Source: Pegoplata infirma (Eukaryota > Arthropoda > Insecta > Diptera > Anthomyiidae). Taken from it: a stretch of 64,000 nucleotides of DNA. Below, piece after piece: positions 34,098 through 45,290 of this stretch. The notes below the pieces were generated by a model, which had not been told where the DNA came from, made no database searches, and was given only the letters and a program-made list of their open reading frames with translations. The DNA is taken from positions 212,540,035-212,604,034 of the forward strand of contig OY992539.1 in NCBI GenBank assembly GCA_963921195.1, in the 5' to 3' direction. How positions within the stretch are numbered: the stretch's first letter is position 1; each line of letters starts with the position of its first letter. Position numbers and translations under genes: made by a program.

Positions 34098-34730
34098 AGT
34101 TTTTTGTTCATTTTGTGAGATTTGTGTGCGACGTTGAACCTCTTTATTATTCTCTCCCATAATAAAAAAAATCAATTCATACTTTTAAGCTCTGCACTCT
34201 AGTTAAACTATATTTAATGGTATATTTCTAACATTTTTTTTGTTTGTTATTCTCTACAAAACAAACTCAATACAATGCAATGTATTGATATACAAAACGT
34301 TAAATGTAACAAATACCTTAACTTAATTTCCATATGAGTACTAATAACTAAAGCTTATTTACTTAAGTATAAATAAAAGATATTTGTATTTTTAAACCAA
34401 ATAGTTAGTCTAAACAATAACAACAAATTTAGAGCATACAAAGCAAATAATTGTGGGAACCAACTCGAAATTAGTGACATCACAAATATCTAGAGGTAAA
34501 CAGAAACAGAATTTGTATAAAGAGTATGAATAATGAAGTTTAACCCTTTAATGTGCTAGAAAAACTAAAGGGGCTGCAGATTTGAAATGAAAAGTGTTCT
34601 AATATAACCAGACAAAGGATTTTGGTCACTTAGGAGCGACTCTAAGCTAATTTTTGGGCAAATGGCTTCTTATCAAATCAAAGGTAAAACCCCAAATTGT
34701 GGGGCCCACGGAGTCTCTCCTAGAGGAGAC
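34098..34730. other. Spacer, no gene seen
   Basis: AT-rich sequence leading into the 16-bp array. 34560-34730 is more complex (CTCCTAGAGGAGACG) but non-coding as far as I can see. Confidence 0.5.
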
Positions 34731-35660
34731 GTACATTTTATAAAAAGTGCCTTAAGAAAAATCTTACATTTTATAAAAAGTACCTTTTATTAAAAGTACC
34801 TTTATAAAAAGTCCCTTTTATAAAAAAAATATTTTATAAAAAGTAACTTTTGTAAAAAGTACCTTTAATAAAAAGTACCTTTTATATAAAGTACCTTTTG
34901 TAAAAAGTACTTTTTATAAAAAGTATCTTTTATAAAAAGTACCTTTTATTAAAAGTACCTTTTAATAAAAGTACCTTTCATAAAAAGTACCTTTTATAAA
35001 AAGTACCTTTTATAAAAAGTACCTTTTATAAAAAGTACCTTTTATAAAAAGTACCTTTTATAAAAAGTACCTTTTATAAAAAGTACCTTTTATAAAAAGT
35101 ACCTTTTATAAAAAGTACCTTTTATAATTAGTACCTTTTATAATAAGTACCTTTTATACAAAGTACCTTTTATACAAAGTACCTTTTATACAAAGTACCT
35201 TTTATAAACTTTTTTTATAAAAGTACATTTTATAAAAAGTACATTTTATAAAAAGCACCTTTTATAAAAAGCACCTTTTATAAAAAGTACCTTTTATAAA
35301 AAGTACCTTTTATAAAAAGTACCTTTTATAAGAAGTACCTTTTATAAAAAGTACCTTTTTTATAAAAAGTACCTTTTATAAAAAGTACCTTTTATAAAAA
35401 GTACCTTTTATAAAAAGTACCTTTTATAAAAAGTACCTTTTATAAAAAGTACCTTTTATAAAAAGTACCTTTTATAAAAAGTACCTTTTATAAAAAGTAC
35501 CTTTTATAAAAAGTACCTTTTATAAAAAGTACCTTTTATAAAAAGTACCTTTTATAAAAAGTACCTTTTATAAAAAGTACCTTTTATAAAAAGTACCTTT
35601 TATAAAAAGTATCTTTTATAAAAAGTACCTTTTATAAAAAGTACCTTTTATAAAAAGTAC
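34731..35660. repeat. 16-bp GTAC minisatellite, array I (~58 copies)
   Basis: Unit ACCTTTTATAAAAAGT, close to a palindrome about GTAC and again about TATA. Edges are ragged (34731-34980, 35200-35290) and the core is nearly perfect (35290-35650). Confidence 0.96.
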
Positions 35661-36680
35661 GTTAAAAAAAAAAATAATAATTTTTTTGTTCTTTTAAGGG
35701 TTAAAGTTTCTCAAAGGGCATTAAAAATCAAGTAATTGTAACGTTTTATTTTTTATAATTATTTGTTTAGATGATTAACACTACTTCTACTACTATTTTT
35801 TTATAATTTTTTATTATTATGATTTTCAAACACTAAATATCATAACAAATGGACCATAAATATAAACAGTTCTTTAGATACTTTGGCATAAAAAAACTAA
35901 AAAGATTTGTTTGTAACCATTATTTGGTTTATTTTTACAGGTTTGTTAACCTTTTTTTTCTACAATTTCATTTAAAGTCAATGGAGTATATAAAAAAATT
36001 TTGTCCAAACAATGCTTTGATTTATTTTTTTATTTCATTTTGGGATTTGGGAAGATTTTTTGATTTTTCTACACCAATTTTACCGCCAAAGCTTTAGTTT
36101 GTATTATATTACACTTTGGTTAGTTTTGTAGGTTATTGTGTGCAATTTCGTGAATTTATGCATAATGTTGACTATTAAATTCATAACATTATGTTAAAAG
36201 CTTAATAAAGGTATTAATGGTTTACACCAAAAAAAAATAAATAAAAAATTCACATAAAAATTATGTTGTATGGACTAAAAGATTGAATAAGTTTTGGAAG
36301 AAGTGTAAAAAAAGAAACGTGTTGTATTTTCTTTTGTTGAACGACTGTATTTAAGTGAAGCTAAAGAAGAAGAGTTCAAATTTAGCAGGTCATAAAAGTT
36401 TTTTGATTTTTCACAGCTGTTTAAAATTAAGAAACAATTTTATATTAATTTTTTTGTTGGTTGGGTTATTGTATCTGTTACAAATACAGCTTAATTAAGG
36501 TGAGAAATTGATTTTTGTTAGTTTGTTTTTAATTTTTTTTAACTACAATCAATAAAATGAGTCATTTAAATAACCATAAAAGGAAAAAAAAAAGCTGTTA
36601 AATAAAAATATAAAAAATATATTTTTTTAAAAATCAAAAACTTTTGCTAAAGAAAAAAGTTTGATATACTCAGACCTTAT
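35661..36680. other. AT-rich spacer, no gene seen
   Basis: An 82-codon frame at 35849-36097 is Phe/Leu/Lys-rich and matches nothing I know. I do not support it as a gene. The rest is AT-rich. Confidence 0.5.
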
Positions 36681-36910
36681 TTTTATAAAGAAAAAGTCTT
36701 AGAATCTGAGACATTTTTCTATTAAAAAAACCATCAGATTCAGAGAAATTTGTTCTATATAGAAGAAGTCTCAGATTCTGTGAAATGTTTTCTATATAGA
36801 AAAAGTCTCAGATTCAGAGACGTTTTTCTATACGGAAAAAGTTTCAGATTAAAAAACATTTTTTTCTATACAGAAAAAGTCTCAGATTCTGAGATATTTT
36901 TTCTATATAG
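36681..36910. repeat. Palindromic minisatellite, array 5 left part
   Basis: Units of GTCTCAGATTCTGAGA and TTTTTCTATATAGAAAAA, moderately diverged. The last unit is cut by the retrotransposon after TTTCTATATAG. Confidence 0.88.
36900..36910. repeat. Target-site duplication, left copy
   Basis: TTTCTATATAG, repeated at 40584-40594. Joining the flanks with one copy restores an intact array unit, so it is a true 11-bp target duplication even though the word recurs in the array. Confidence 0.88.
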
Positions 36911-36928
36911 GTTAGGTTAGGTTAGGTT
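36911..36928 (-). repeat. CCTAA-repeat 3' tail of the retrotransposon
   Basis: Plus-strand GTTAGGTTAGGTTAGGTT, i.e. about 3.5 copies of TTAGG. It forms the 3' terminus of the element, directly against the target duplication. Confidence 0.85.
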
Positions 36929-37012
36929 GTAAGTGGCTGCTGACGTTTTACGTCAACACACGTAGACTCTGAGGTCCATTGTGATACCACGGGATCGTAA
37001 TAGGTTTCCCTA

Positions 37013-40000
37013 CTAGTCCCTGTCGTTAAACCAGTTTGAGCTTCTTATGAAACTCCTTAGATGTTGAATTTTGACATCCGACAAATCTGAAAGATCGTAC
37101 AGCTCCCTAGATCCCAGTGAAGCAAGTCGCTGACCAGAAAGTGCCGGGCAATGGCAAACAAAGTGTTCGATGGTTTCCAACTCCTCTTCATCCATGCAAC
37201 TTCGGCAAAAGTCATTCGACGGCACATTTAACCGCTCTGCGTGCTTCCCTATAAGACAGTGTCCGGTAATTATAGAAACCACCGTTGAAATCTCTCCTCT
37301 TGGAAGCGATATCAGCTCACTTGTGCGCCCCTGATTAAGAGAAGGCCAAATCAGTCGTGTTGTCTCACACGTCCATCCATTTGCCCATCTTTGATTAGTC
37401 TCCGTCGCAGAACAAAGCCGTAGGTTTTGCTTGCAAGTTTCTAGAGGCATACCAACACATTCCAATTCTGTTGGAACCTGTAAGGTAGTTCCTAGTCTTG
37501 CAAGCTCATCGGCTTTGCAATTCCCTGGAATGTCTCTGTGCCCTGGGACCCATATGAGTCGTATGTTAAACTGCTTGGCCATCTCATTTAAAGACGTGCG
37601 GCAGTTAAGGGCAGATCTTGTTTTCAGAAACATTGAATCCAGGGACTTGACCGCGGCTTGACTGTCAGTATAGATGTTGACTGCGGTTGTAGACAAGACA
37701 TTGCAGCTCAACCAGTCAGCCACTTCCTTTATTGCCAGCATCTCTGCCTGGTAGACACTGCAATGATCTGGCAATCTACGAGCTAGGCTCAATCCAAGCT
37801 CTTCCGAATAGACCCCAAAGCCCACTTGTTCGTGCAGCCTCGATCCATCTGTGTAAAAATTTATGGTAGCTCCACTTCCCGGAGTATCCCCCATCCAAGA
37901 CTCCCTGGATGGTATCATAGTGGTAAAGTGGCGCTCAAAGAGGCTCAAAGAGGGAGCACAATCCACATTTTGTGGTATTGTTATCTTTTTCAAGATCGCG
38001 CTATGGCCACAATCGCTGCTCCTCCATTGCAGCGTGCTATTAAGTCGAATTGCCGACGCAGCTGCATACTGCCTACCCAATATGTCCAAGGGTATCAGGT
38101 GAAGGAGGATTTCTAATGCAGCGGTAGGTGTAGTACGAAGAGCACCAGTGATGCACATTGACGCCATTCTCTGTACCTTCGTGATAAAGACACAGTTCGA
38201 TTTTGTTTCTAAAGCAGGCCACCAGACAATGATTCCATACAGCAAAATTGGACGCACCACTGCTGTATAGATCCAATGAACGACTTGAGGGCTAAAACCC
38301 CATCGTTTTCCAATGGCCCTTTTACAGGAATACAAAGCAATCGTTGCTTTTCTCACCCGTTCCTCAATATTACGCCTGAAATTCAGCTTCCTATCTAGAA
38401 ATACTCCAAGATACTTGGCTCCATCTGAGAAGGTGATTTCAGTACCGTCCAGAGAAATAGGATCAAAAGCAGGAATCTTATTTTTCCTTGTAAATAAAAC
38501 AAGCTCTGTTTTACTAGGATTAACTCCTAGACCACAGTCTCTTGCCCATTTAGACAGATCTTTCAGAGAACCCTGAAGAATGTCCCGCAATGTTGGCAGA
38601 TGCTTCCCCTTTACCGCTATCGCGACATCGTCAGCATATGCGACAACATGACAACCACGTGCTTCTAGAGATAGTAGCATTGAATTCAGTGCCAGGTTCC
38701 AAAGAAGCGGCGAAAGAACACCTCCTTGTGGTGTGCCCCTATTGACAAATCGAGATATGACGGACGCTCCCAATTCAGACGTTATACGTCTACTGGCAAG
38801 TAGGCTTTCCACCATTAAAACGATTTCACGCTTTACTCCCAGACCAGACAATGCCAATATTATCGATTCTGGGATGACATTATTAAAAGCCCCCTCAATA
38901 TCAAGAAAGGCCACCATAGTGTACTCCTTTACCGAAAGCGATCTCTCGATGGTACCAACGAGCTCATGAAGAGCTGTTTCCGTTGATCGTCCCTTGCTGT
39001 ATGCATGTTGCTTTGTCGAAAGCAACCTCGGGTCAATCACTCTACGCAAATATGAGTCTATCATTCGTTCCATTGTCTTTAACAAAAAAGAAGACAGACT
39101 AATTGGTCTGAAATCCTTCGGAGCTGTGTGGGAACTTTTCCCAGCCTTCGGGATAAATACGACTCTGGTATCCCTCCATTTTAAAGGAATGTACGACCAG
39201 TTGATGCATGCTGTGTATAGATTATACAGCAACGGGGCTATATAGTCCGACACTTGCTGCAACTCAGCCGGGATTATACCATCAGGTCCCGGGGATTTAT
39301 AGGGCCTGAAGCTTTTTATCGCCCAGATTAATGTTGGCATATTTATTATTTCCGAAGCAATTTTAGATGCTTGGGCGTCAGAACGTTCCAAAGCTTGAAA
39401 CGGCGTCATGGAATTGCCCGGAAAATGCGTGTTTAAAAGGAGATCCAGCGACTCTCCACTGGAGGAAGACCACACCCCATTAGGATCTTTCAGGTATCCC
39501 AGGGTGCAAGGAGAAGAAGCCAGAACCTTGCGCAGCCTGGATGCCTCAGAAACGTCTTCTATGTTTCCACAGAAGTTTTTCCAAGAATCACATTTTGCAT
39601 TTCTGATCATCTTTTTATAACTCTTAAGTTGCAGCCTGTATGCAGACCAGTCCTCGTCCGCTCTTGAAAATTTAGCCTTATTAAAGAGCTTTCTGCAGGA
39701 ATCTCTGCTCGTCTGCAACTCATTTGACCACCAAGGTGGCTTTTTTTTCCCTCTAGGCTTTGCAGAAGGGCAAGACGCATCCAGGCACCTATTACAAACA
39801 TTTGTTATATGGTCAACCAGACAGTCAATTTGCGCCAAACTATGTGGTTTAGATAAGGGTACTTCATCCAAAAGCAAAGAAAAAGTCTCCCTGTATTTCA
39901 CCCAGTTTGTTCTCCTCAGATTTCTAGAGACTGTCTCAACCGGGGCACGCTCCCTGAGTAAAAACTCAATGTAGCGATGATCTGAGAAAGAATGCTCTTC

Positions 40001-40582
40001 CAAAACTCTCCAGTCATCAATTCTATCAGACAATGTATCTGATACAAGTGTTACGTCAAGAACCTCTTGCCGCGTACTTGTAACGAAAGTTGGTTCACCA
40101 CCCTTGTTACAAATATAGAGGTTAGTGCTTAACAAAAACTCCAAAAGTGATTCGCCTCTATCATTTGTGTCTGTACTTCCCCATATCGAATGATGTGCAT
40201 TAGCATCACAACACACTACTAACTGGTGTTCCCTAGACTTAGACTCCCGAATTAGACCGACAACCTTCTCCGGGGGTATTGACCCCGGATTAGGAAAATA
40301 CGCAGAGGCGAGCCAAATAGACTTCCCATGAAGCTCTAAGCTAGCCGCTGTAACATCCATATCACTAAAAGTTGATAAAAAGAATATATTTAAGCTATTT
40401 TTTGCCAAGATGCAGGCTCTTGGTGAGCCCTCACCGTTGGCAACCACCAACTTAAACCCAGGGGTCTTCAATCCGCAAACCCTGCCACCCCGAACCCAGG
40501 GCTCTTGGATAAAAACCAAGTCAACTGCTCCTGTCGTCAGGCGCAGCAAGAGTGCAGCTGAGGCTGCCTTACAGTGATGGAG
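37013..40582 (-). CDS. Retrotransposon polyprotein: endonuclease, reverse transcriptase, RNase H (5' partial)
   Basis: This protein nicks target DNA and copies the element RNA at the nick (target-primed reverse transcription). The frame is open from the truncated 5' edge (HHCKAASAALL lies before the first TTG codon at 40549) to a TAG at 37013-37015, so no native start is present. Numbering from that TTG gives 1178 residues. The endonuclease is at about 1-195: QEPW (15-18), DANAHH (115-120), SDH (189-191). The reverse transcriptase spans about 410-725: SPGPDG (419-424), KDFRPISL (478-485), LDIEGAFN (549-556), GTPQGGVLSP (605-614) and the catalytic YADD (638-641). RNase H is at about 897-1020 with acidic residues D901, E936, D962 and D1014. 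A C-terminal cluster includes C1115, C1118, H1129 and C1132. All key residues are intact. An RNase H after the RT places it in the I/LOA/R1 group; LOA is my best guess. Lacking its 5' part, it probably cannot mobilise itself. Confidence 0.93.
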   Translation of the reverse strand, partial: LHHCKAASAALLLRLTTGAVDLVFIQEPWVRGGRVCGLKTPGFKLVVANGEGSPRACILAKNSLNIFFLSTFSDMDVTAASLELHGKSIWLASAYFPNPGSIPPEKVVGLIRESKSREHQLVVCCDANAHHSIWGSTDTNDRGESLLEFLLSTNLYICNKGGEPTFVTSTRQEVLDVTLVSDTLSDRIDDWRVLEEHSFSDHRYIEFLLRERAPVETVSRNLRRTNWVKYRETFSLLLDEVPLSKPHSLAQIDCLVDHITNVCNRCLDASCPSAKPRGKKKPPWWSNELQTSRDSCRKLFNKAKFSRADEDWSAYRLQLKSYKKMIRNAKCDSWKNFCGNIEDVSEASRLRKVLASSPCTLGYLKDPNGVWSSSSGESLDLLLNTHFPGNSMTPFQALERSDAQASKIASEIINMPTLIWAIKSFRPYKSPGPDGIIPAELQQVSDYIAPLLYNLYTACINWSYIPLKWRDTRVVFIPKAGKSSHTAPKDFRPISLSSFLLKTMERMIDSYLRRVIDPRLLSTKQHAYSKGRSTETALHELVGTIERSLSVKEYTMVAFLDIEGAFNNVIPESIILALSGLGVKREIVLMVESLLASRRITSELGASVISRFVNRGTPQGGVLSPLLWNLALNSMLLSLEARGCHVVAYADDVAIAVKGKHLPTLRDILQGSLKDLSKWARDCGLGVNPSKTELVLFTRKNKIPAFDPISLDGTEITFSDGAKYLGVFLDRKLNFRRNIEERVRKATIALYSCKRAIGKRWGFSPQVVHWIYTAVVRPILLYGIIVWWPALETKSNCVFITKVQRMASMCITGALRTTPTAALEILLHLIPLDILGRQYAAASAIRLNSTLQWRSSDCGHSAILKKITIPQNVDCAPSLSLFERHFTTMIPSRESWMGDTPGSGATINFYTDGSRLHEQVGFGVYSEELGLSLARRLPDHCSVYQAEMLAIKEVADWLSCNVLSTTAVNIYTDSQAAVKSLDSMFLKTRSALNCRTSLNEMAKQFNIRLIWVPGHRDIPGNCKADELARLGTTLQVPTELECVGMPLETCKQNLRLCSATETNQRWANGWTCETTRLIWPSLNQGRTSELISLPRGEISTVVSIITGHCLIGKHAERLNVPSNDFCRSCMDEEELETIEHFVCHCPALSGQRLASLGSRELYDLSDLSDVKIQHLRSFIRSSNWFNDRD

Positions 40583-40583
40583 G

Positions 40584-41458
40584 TTTCTATATAGAAAAAG
40601 TCTCAGATTCTAAAAAATTTTTTCTATAAAAAAAAATGTCTCTGAATCTGAGAAAGTCTCAGATTCTGAAACATTTTTCTAATAGAAAAAAGTCTCATAT
40701 TCTGAGCCATTTTTCCTTATAGAAAAAAATAAAAAAGTTTTAGATTCTGATTCATGTTTTCTATATAGAAAAAGTCTCAGCTATATAGAAAAAGTCTCAG
40801 ATTCTGAGACATTTTTTCTATATAGAAAAAGTCTCAGATTCTGAGACATTTTTTCTATATAGAAAAAGTCTCAGATTCTCAGACATTTTTTCTATATAGA
40901 AAAAGTCTCAGATTCTGAGACATTTTTTTTAAATAGAAAATGTCTCAGATTCTGAGAAATTTTTTTTATATAGAAAATGTCTCAGATTCTGAGAAATTTT
41001 TTTTATATAGAAAAAGTCTCAGATTCTGAAACATTTTTTCTATATAGAAAAAGTCTTAGATTCTGAGACATTTTTTCTATATAGAAAATCTGAAAATCAG
41101 AATCTGAAAATCTGAAAATGTCTCAGATTCTGAGACGTTTTTTCTATACGGAAAAAGTTTCAGCTTAAAAGACATTTTTTCTATATAGAAAAAGTATTAA
41201 ATTCTGAGAAATTTTTTCTATATAGAAAAGTCTCAGATTCTGAGAAATTTTTTCTATATAGACAAAGTTTCAGGTTCTGAGACATTTTTTCTATATAGAC
41301 AAAGTCTCAGGTTCTGAGACATTTTTTCTATATAGAAAAAGTCTCAGATTCTAAGACATTTGTTCTATATAGAAAAAGTCTCAGATTCTGAAAAAATTTT
41401 TCTATATAGAAAGTCTCAGATTCTGAGACATTTTTTCTATATAGAAAAAGTTTTAGAT
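40584..41458. repeat. Palindromic minisatellite, array 5 right part (37-bp unit)
   Basis: It begins with the second copy of the target duplication (40584-40594) and continues for ~23 units of GTCTCAGATTCTGAGAC plus TTTTTCTATATAGAAAAA. Several units are diverged, and one segment (41080-41140) is locally shuffled with AATCTGAAAATC repeats. It grades into the 118-135 bp repeat. Confidence 0.9.
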
Positions 41459-42068
41459 TCTATACTTTTGGTACTTTTTATATCTCCTGAAATAATGGTC
41501 ATAGACCTCCCGGAATAAAGATCCACTAAGGATGGATTTTTGTCATTGAAGATTCTAAGGGGTAAAAAGGGTAAAAAACTGTACTTTTGGTACTTTTTAT
41601 ATCTCCTGAAATAATTGTCATAGAGACTTGAAATTCGGACTGTATGTTCAACTTCCGGAATATATATCCAATAAGTCAGGAATTTTTCCAATGTTGATTC
41701 TAAGTGTGTAAAAAACTGTACTTATTGTACCTTTTACATTTCCTTAAATAATGGTACTAGAAACTTGAAATTTACAATGTAGGATCAACTCCCAAAAAAA
41801 AAATTAACTAAGGCTGGGTTAAATGGGTAAAATGGGTAAAATTGTGTACTTTTGATACATTTTTTTTATTTACTGAAATAATGGTCTTACAAACTTGAAA
41901 TTTTGAATGTAGGAACCTCTGCTGAAAAAAACTAATTTTGAAAATTTGGATTCTAAGGGGGGTCAAAGGGGTAAAATGTGTACTTTTAGTACTTTTTGTT
42001 ATTTCTTGAAATAATGGGCATAGAAACTAGAACTTTGGAATGTATAATCCTGCAGTGAAAAAAACATT
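41459..42068. repeat. Degenerate tandem repeat, period 118-135 bp, block 1
   Basis: CTGAAATAATGGTCATAG or close variants recur near 41486, 41604, 41739, 41874 and 42005. Between them lie GTACTTTTGGTACTTTTT, ACTTGAAATTTTGAATG and ACATTCTGGAAAAA words. The 84-codon frame at 41437-41691 is a repeat reading. Confidence 0.8.
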
Positions 42069-44090
42069 CTGGAAAAATACCTTTTGTAAACTTTTTTGTA
42101 AAAGTACCATTTATAAAAAGTAGCTTTTATAAAAGCACCTTTTATAAAAAGTAGCTTTTATAAAAAGGAGCTTTTATAAAAAGGAGCTTTTATAAAAAGT
42201 AGCTTTTATAAGAAGTACATTTTATAAAAAGTACCTTTTATAAAAAGTATCTTTTATAAAATGTACCTTTTATAAAAAGTACCATTTATAAAAAGTACCT
42301 TTTATAAAAAGTACCTTTTATAAAAAGTACGATTTATAAAAAGTACCTTTTATAAAAAGTATCTTTTATAAAAAGTACCTTTTATAAAAAGTACCTTTTA
42401 TAAAAAGTACCTTTTACAAAAAGTACCTTTACAAAAAGTATCTTTTATGAAATGTACCTTTTATAAAAAGTAGCTTTTATAAAAAGTTCCTTTTATTTTA
42501 TGTTATGAAAAGAACATTTTATAAAAAGTACTTTTTATAAAAAGTACCTTTTGTAAAAAGCACCTTTTTTAAAAAGTACCTTTTACAACAAGGACCTTTT
42601 ATAAAAAGTATCTTTTATAAAAAGTACCTTTTATAAAAAGTACCTTTTATAAAAAGTACCTTTTATAAAAAGTACCTTTTATAAAAAGTACCTTTTATAA
42701 AAAGTACCTTTTATAAAAAGTACCTTTTATAAAAAGTACCTTTTATAAAAAGTACCTTTTATAAAAAGTACCTTTTATAAAAAGTACCTTTTATAAAAAG
42801 TACCTTTTATAAAAAGTACCTTTTATAAAAAGTACCTTTTATAAACAGTACCTTTTATAAAAAGTACCTTTTATAAAAAGTACCTTTTATAAAAAGTACC
42901 TTTTATAAAAAGTACCTTTTATAAAAAGTACCTTCTATAAAAAGTAACTTTTATAAAAAGTACCTTTTATAAAAAGTACCTTTTATAAAAAGTACCTTTT
43001 ATAAAAAGTACCTTTTATAAAAAGTACCTTTTATAAAAAGTACCTTTTATAAAAAGTACCTTTTATAAAAAGTACCTTTTATTAAAAGTACCTTTTATAA
43101 TAAGTACCTTTTATAAAAAGTACCTTTTATAAAAAGTACCTTTTATAAAAATACCTTTTATAAAAAGTACCTTTTATAAAAAGTACCTTTTATAAAAAGT
43201 ACCTTTTATAAAAAGTACTTTTTATAAAAAGTACCTGTTATAAAAAGTACCTTTTATAAAAAAAAACCTTTTATAAAAAGTACCTTTTATAAAAAGTACC
43301 TTTTATAAAAAGTACCTTTTATAAAAAGTACCTTTTATAAAAAGTACCTTTTATAAAAAGTACCTTTTATAAAAAGTACCTTTTATAAAAAGTACCTTTT
43401 ATAAAAAGTACCTTTTATAAAAAGTACCTTTTATAAAAAGTACCTTTTATAAAAAGTACCTTTTATAAAAAGTACCTTTTATAAAAAGTACCTTTTATAA
43501 AAAGTACCTTTTATAAAAAGTACCTTTTATAAAAAGTACCTTTTATAAAAAGTACCTTTTATAAAAAGTACCTTTTATAAAAAGTACCTTTTATAAAAAG
43601 TACCTTTTATAAAAAGTACCTTTTATAAAAAGTACCTTTAATAAAAAGTACCTTTTATAAAAAGTACCTTTTATAAAAAGTACCTTTTATAAAAAGTACC
43701 TTTTATAAAAAGTACCTTTTATAAAAAGTACCTTTTATAAAAAGTACCTTTTATAAAAAGTACCTTTTATAAAAAGCACCTTTTATAAAAAGTACCTTTT
43801 ATAAAAAGTACCTTTTATAAAAAGTACCTTTTATAAAAAGTACATTTTATAAAAAGTACCTTTTATAAAAAGTACCTTTTATAAAAAGTACCTTTTATAA
43901 AAAGTACCTTTTATAAAAAAGTACCTTGCATAAAAAGTACCTTTTATAAAAAGTGCCTTTTATAAAAAGTGCCTTTTATAAAAAGTACCTTTTATAAAAA
44001 TTACCTTTGATAAAAAGTACCTTTAATAAAAAGTACCTTTTATAAAAGTACTTTTTTTTACAAAAGAACTTTTTATAAAAAGTACCGAAA
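42069..44090. repeat. 16-bp GTAC minisatellite, array II (~126 copies)
   Basis: The same unit and orientation as array I. The core 42600-43920 is almost perfect, with single-base variants such as CACC for TACC. The edges (42069-42600, 43920-44090) are diverged. It begins exactly where the 118-135 bp repeat ends. Confidence 0.97.
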
Positions 44091-44450
44091 GTACACTTTT
44101 TTCAAATTTCTAGTTTTATGACTTTTCCCAACCCAATAAACCAAATAATGATAAGTTTTAGCGAAAATAGTATCATCTGCATTATCCCGAATTCGATATG
44201 ACCTTAAATTAAAATTATGATACTATTTTTGAATTTCAGTCAATTTTGATATCGCCATTACTGGAAATTTCGATAGCAAAAACAATATGACATTTTTATA
44301 TTGAAACGATATCGTTATTGCCTGGAATAACGATAGTTTTTCGATAAATTTTGAAAAATAACGGTTTTATTATCGTTATGACTGGAATTATCGTCGCGAA
44401 ACAATATAATATTTTTATGGAAACACGATATCATAAGGAAAGATCTATTA
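44091..44450. repeat. Degenerate repeat with CGATATCG / ACTGGAAT words
   Basis: Related phrases (GATATCGCCATTACTGGAAA, GATATCGTTATTGCCTGGAA, TATCGTTATGACTGGAAT) recur about every 75-90 bp. The family is unknown and no frame is present. Confidence 0.5.
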
Positions 44451-44999
44451 AGAAAGAAAACAGAAAACGTCTTACAAATATTACCCCACCTTTGTTAAAA
44501 TTGGTCAACCAAAAATCCATTTGACAAAAAATCTCTAAATACAAAAAAAAAAATCAAACGTTTACCGTCAACATTATTAGATGTTGTAATAGTAACACTT
44601 GCAACATAACAACTCTTAAAAAAAATCAACAACAACAAAACAACTGCAACAAAAAATGGCAACAACAGAAGTTAGTTTTAACAACAAAGAACACGTTGCA
44701 AACTGTCAAAGCTTTTTTCTGTTTTTATATTTTTGTTTTTTTTTTTTTAGTGGTTGTAGTTTTTATTAGGTTTTTTTTAGATGTTTGTTATGAGATTGTG
44801 TAGATTTTTTGTGTTAAACATTTTACAAGACTGAATGCGACAAAACAAAGCGCAAACTCAAAAAAAAAAAAAAAAACGAAAGACTTAGAAAACAAACTTG
44901 AACACTAAACATCCCTCGGGTGTTATAAGACAGACACATATACAAAACGCAATGACATTAAGAAAACACTTGAAATTTTATAAAAAAAGGAATAAAATG
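44451..44999. other. Low-complexity spacer (CAACAA and AT runs)
   Basis: AACAACAACAAAACAAC-type sequence at 44600-44700 and poly(A)/poly(T) runs. No gene. A weak inverted edge-motif-like string (AAAGACTTAGAAAACAAACT) is at 44879. Confidence 0.5.
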
Positions 45000-45290
45000 G
45001 ATAAGAATTGTGGAAAAAAATTTAGTTTTTCTATTGAGAAAATATTTGGAAATCGGAGAATTTTTCTATATAGGAAAAATGTTAAAAAATCTAAGGAAAA
45101 ACTTTTCAATACTTGAGACCTTTTTATGATTAAAAACGTCTCAGAATTGGAGATTTTTTAAAAGGAAATATGTTTTAGAATCTAAGACCTTTTCTATAAA
45201 GAAAAATGTCTTAGAATTTGCTTAAATATCTTAAGATCTAGGACTTTTTCTGTATAGAAAAAATATTTTAGAATCTTTTTTCTACAAATC
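45000..45290. repeat. Palindromic minisatellite remnant, array 6
   Basis: Degenerate units (GAATTTTTCTATATAGG, GTCTCAGAATTGGAG, TTTTAGAATCTAAGACC). The small frame at 44898-45116 overlaps them and is not supported. Confidence 0.6.

Larger units (their letters stand above)
36911..40583 (-). mobile_element. 5'-truncated I/LOA/R1-group non-LTR retrotransposon
   Basis: A 3673-bp insertion with 11-bp target duplications, clearly richer in G+C than its surroundings. The 3' end (low coordinates) has a ~100-bp UTR with a TGACGT / ACGTCA hairpin near 36943-36957 and a terminal CCTAA repeat (36911-36928) in place of poly(A). The 5' end falls just inside the endonuclease domain, so ORF1, the 5' UTR and the first few endonuclease residues are missing, as is usual for incomplete reverse transcription. 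The intact frame suggests a recent insertion. Confidence 0.9.

Noticed and set aside
36911..36928. Telomere repeat tract (TTAGG)
   Set aside because: Only ~3.5 units, located precisely at the 3' end of a retrotransposon and against its target duplication.
37431..39801. Several 60-96 codon frames on both strands inside the retrotransposon
   Set aside because: They overlap the polyprotein in other frames and carry no motif of their own.
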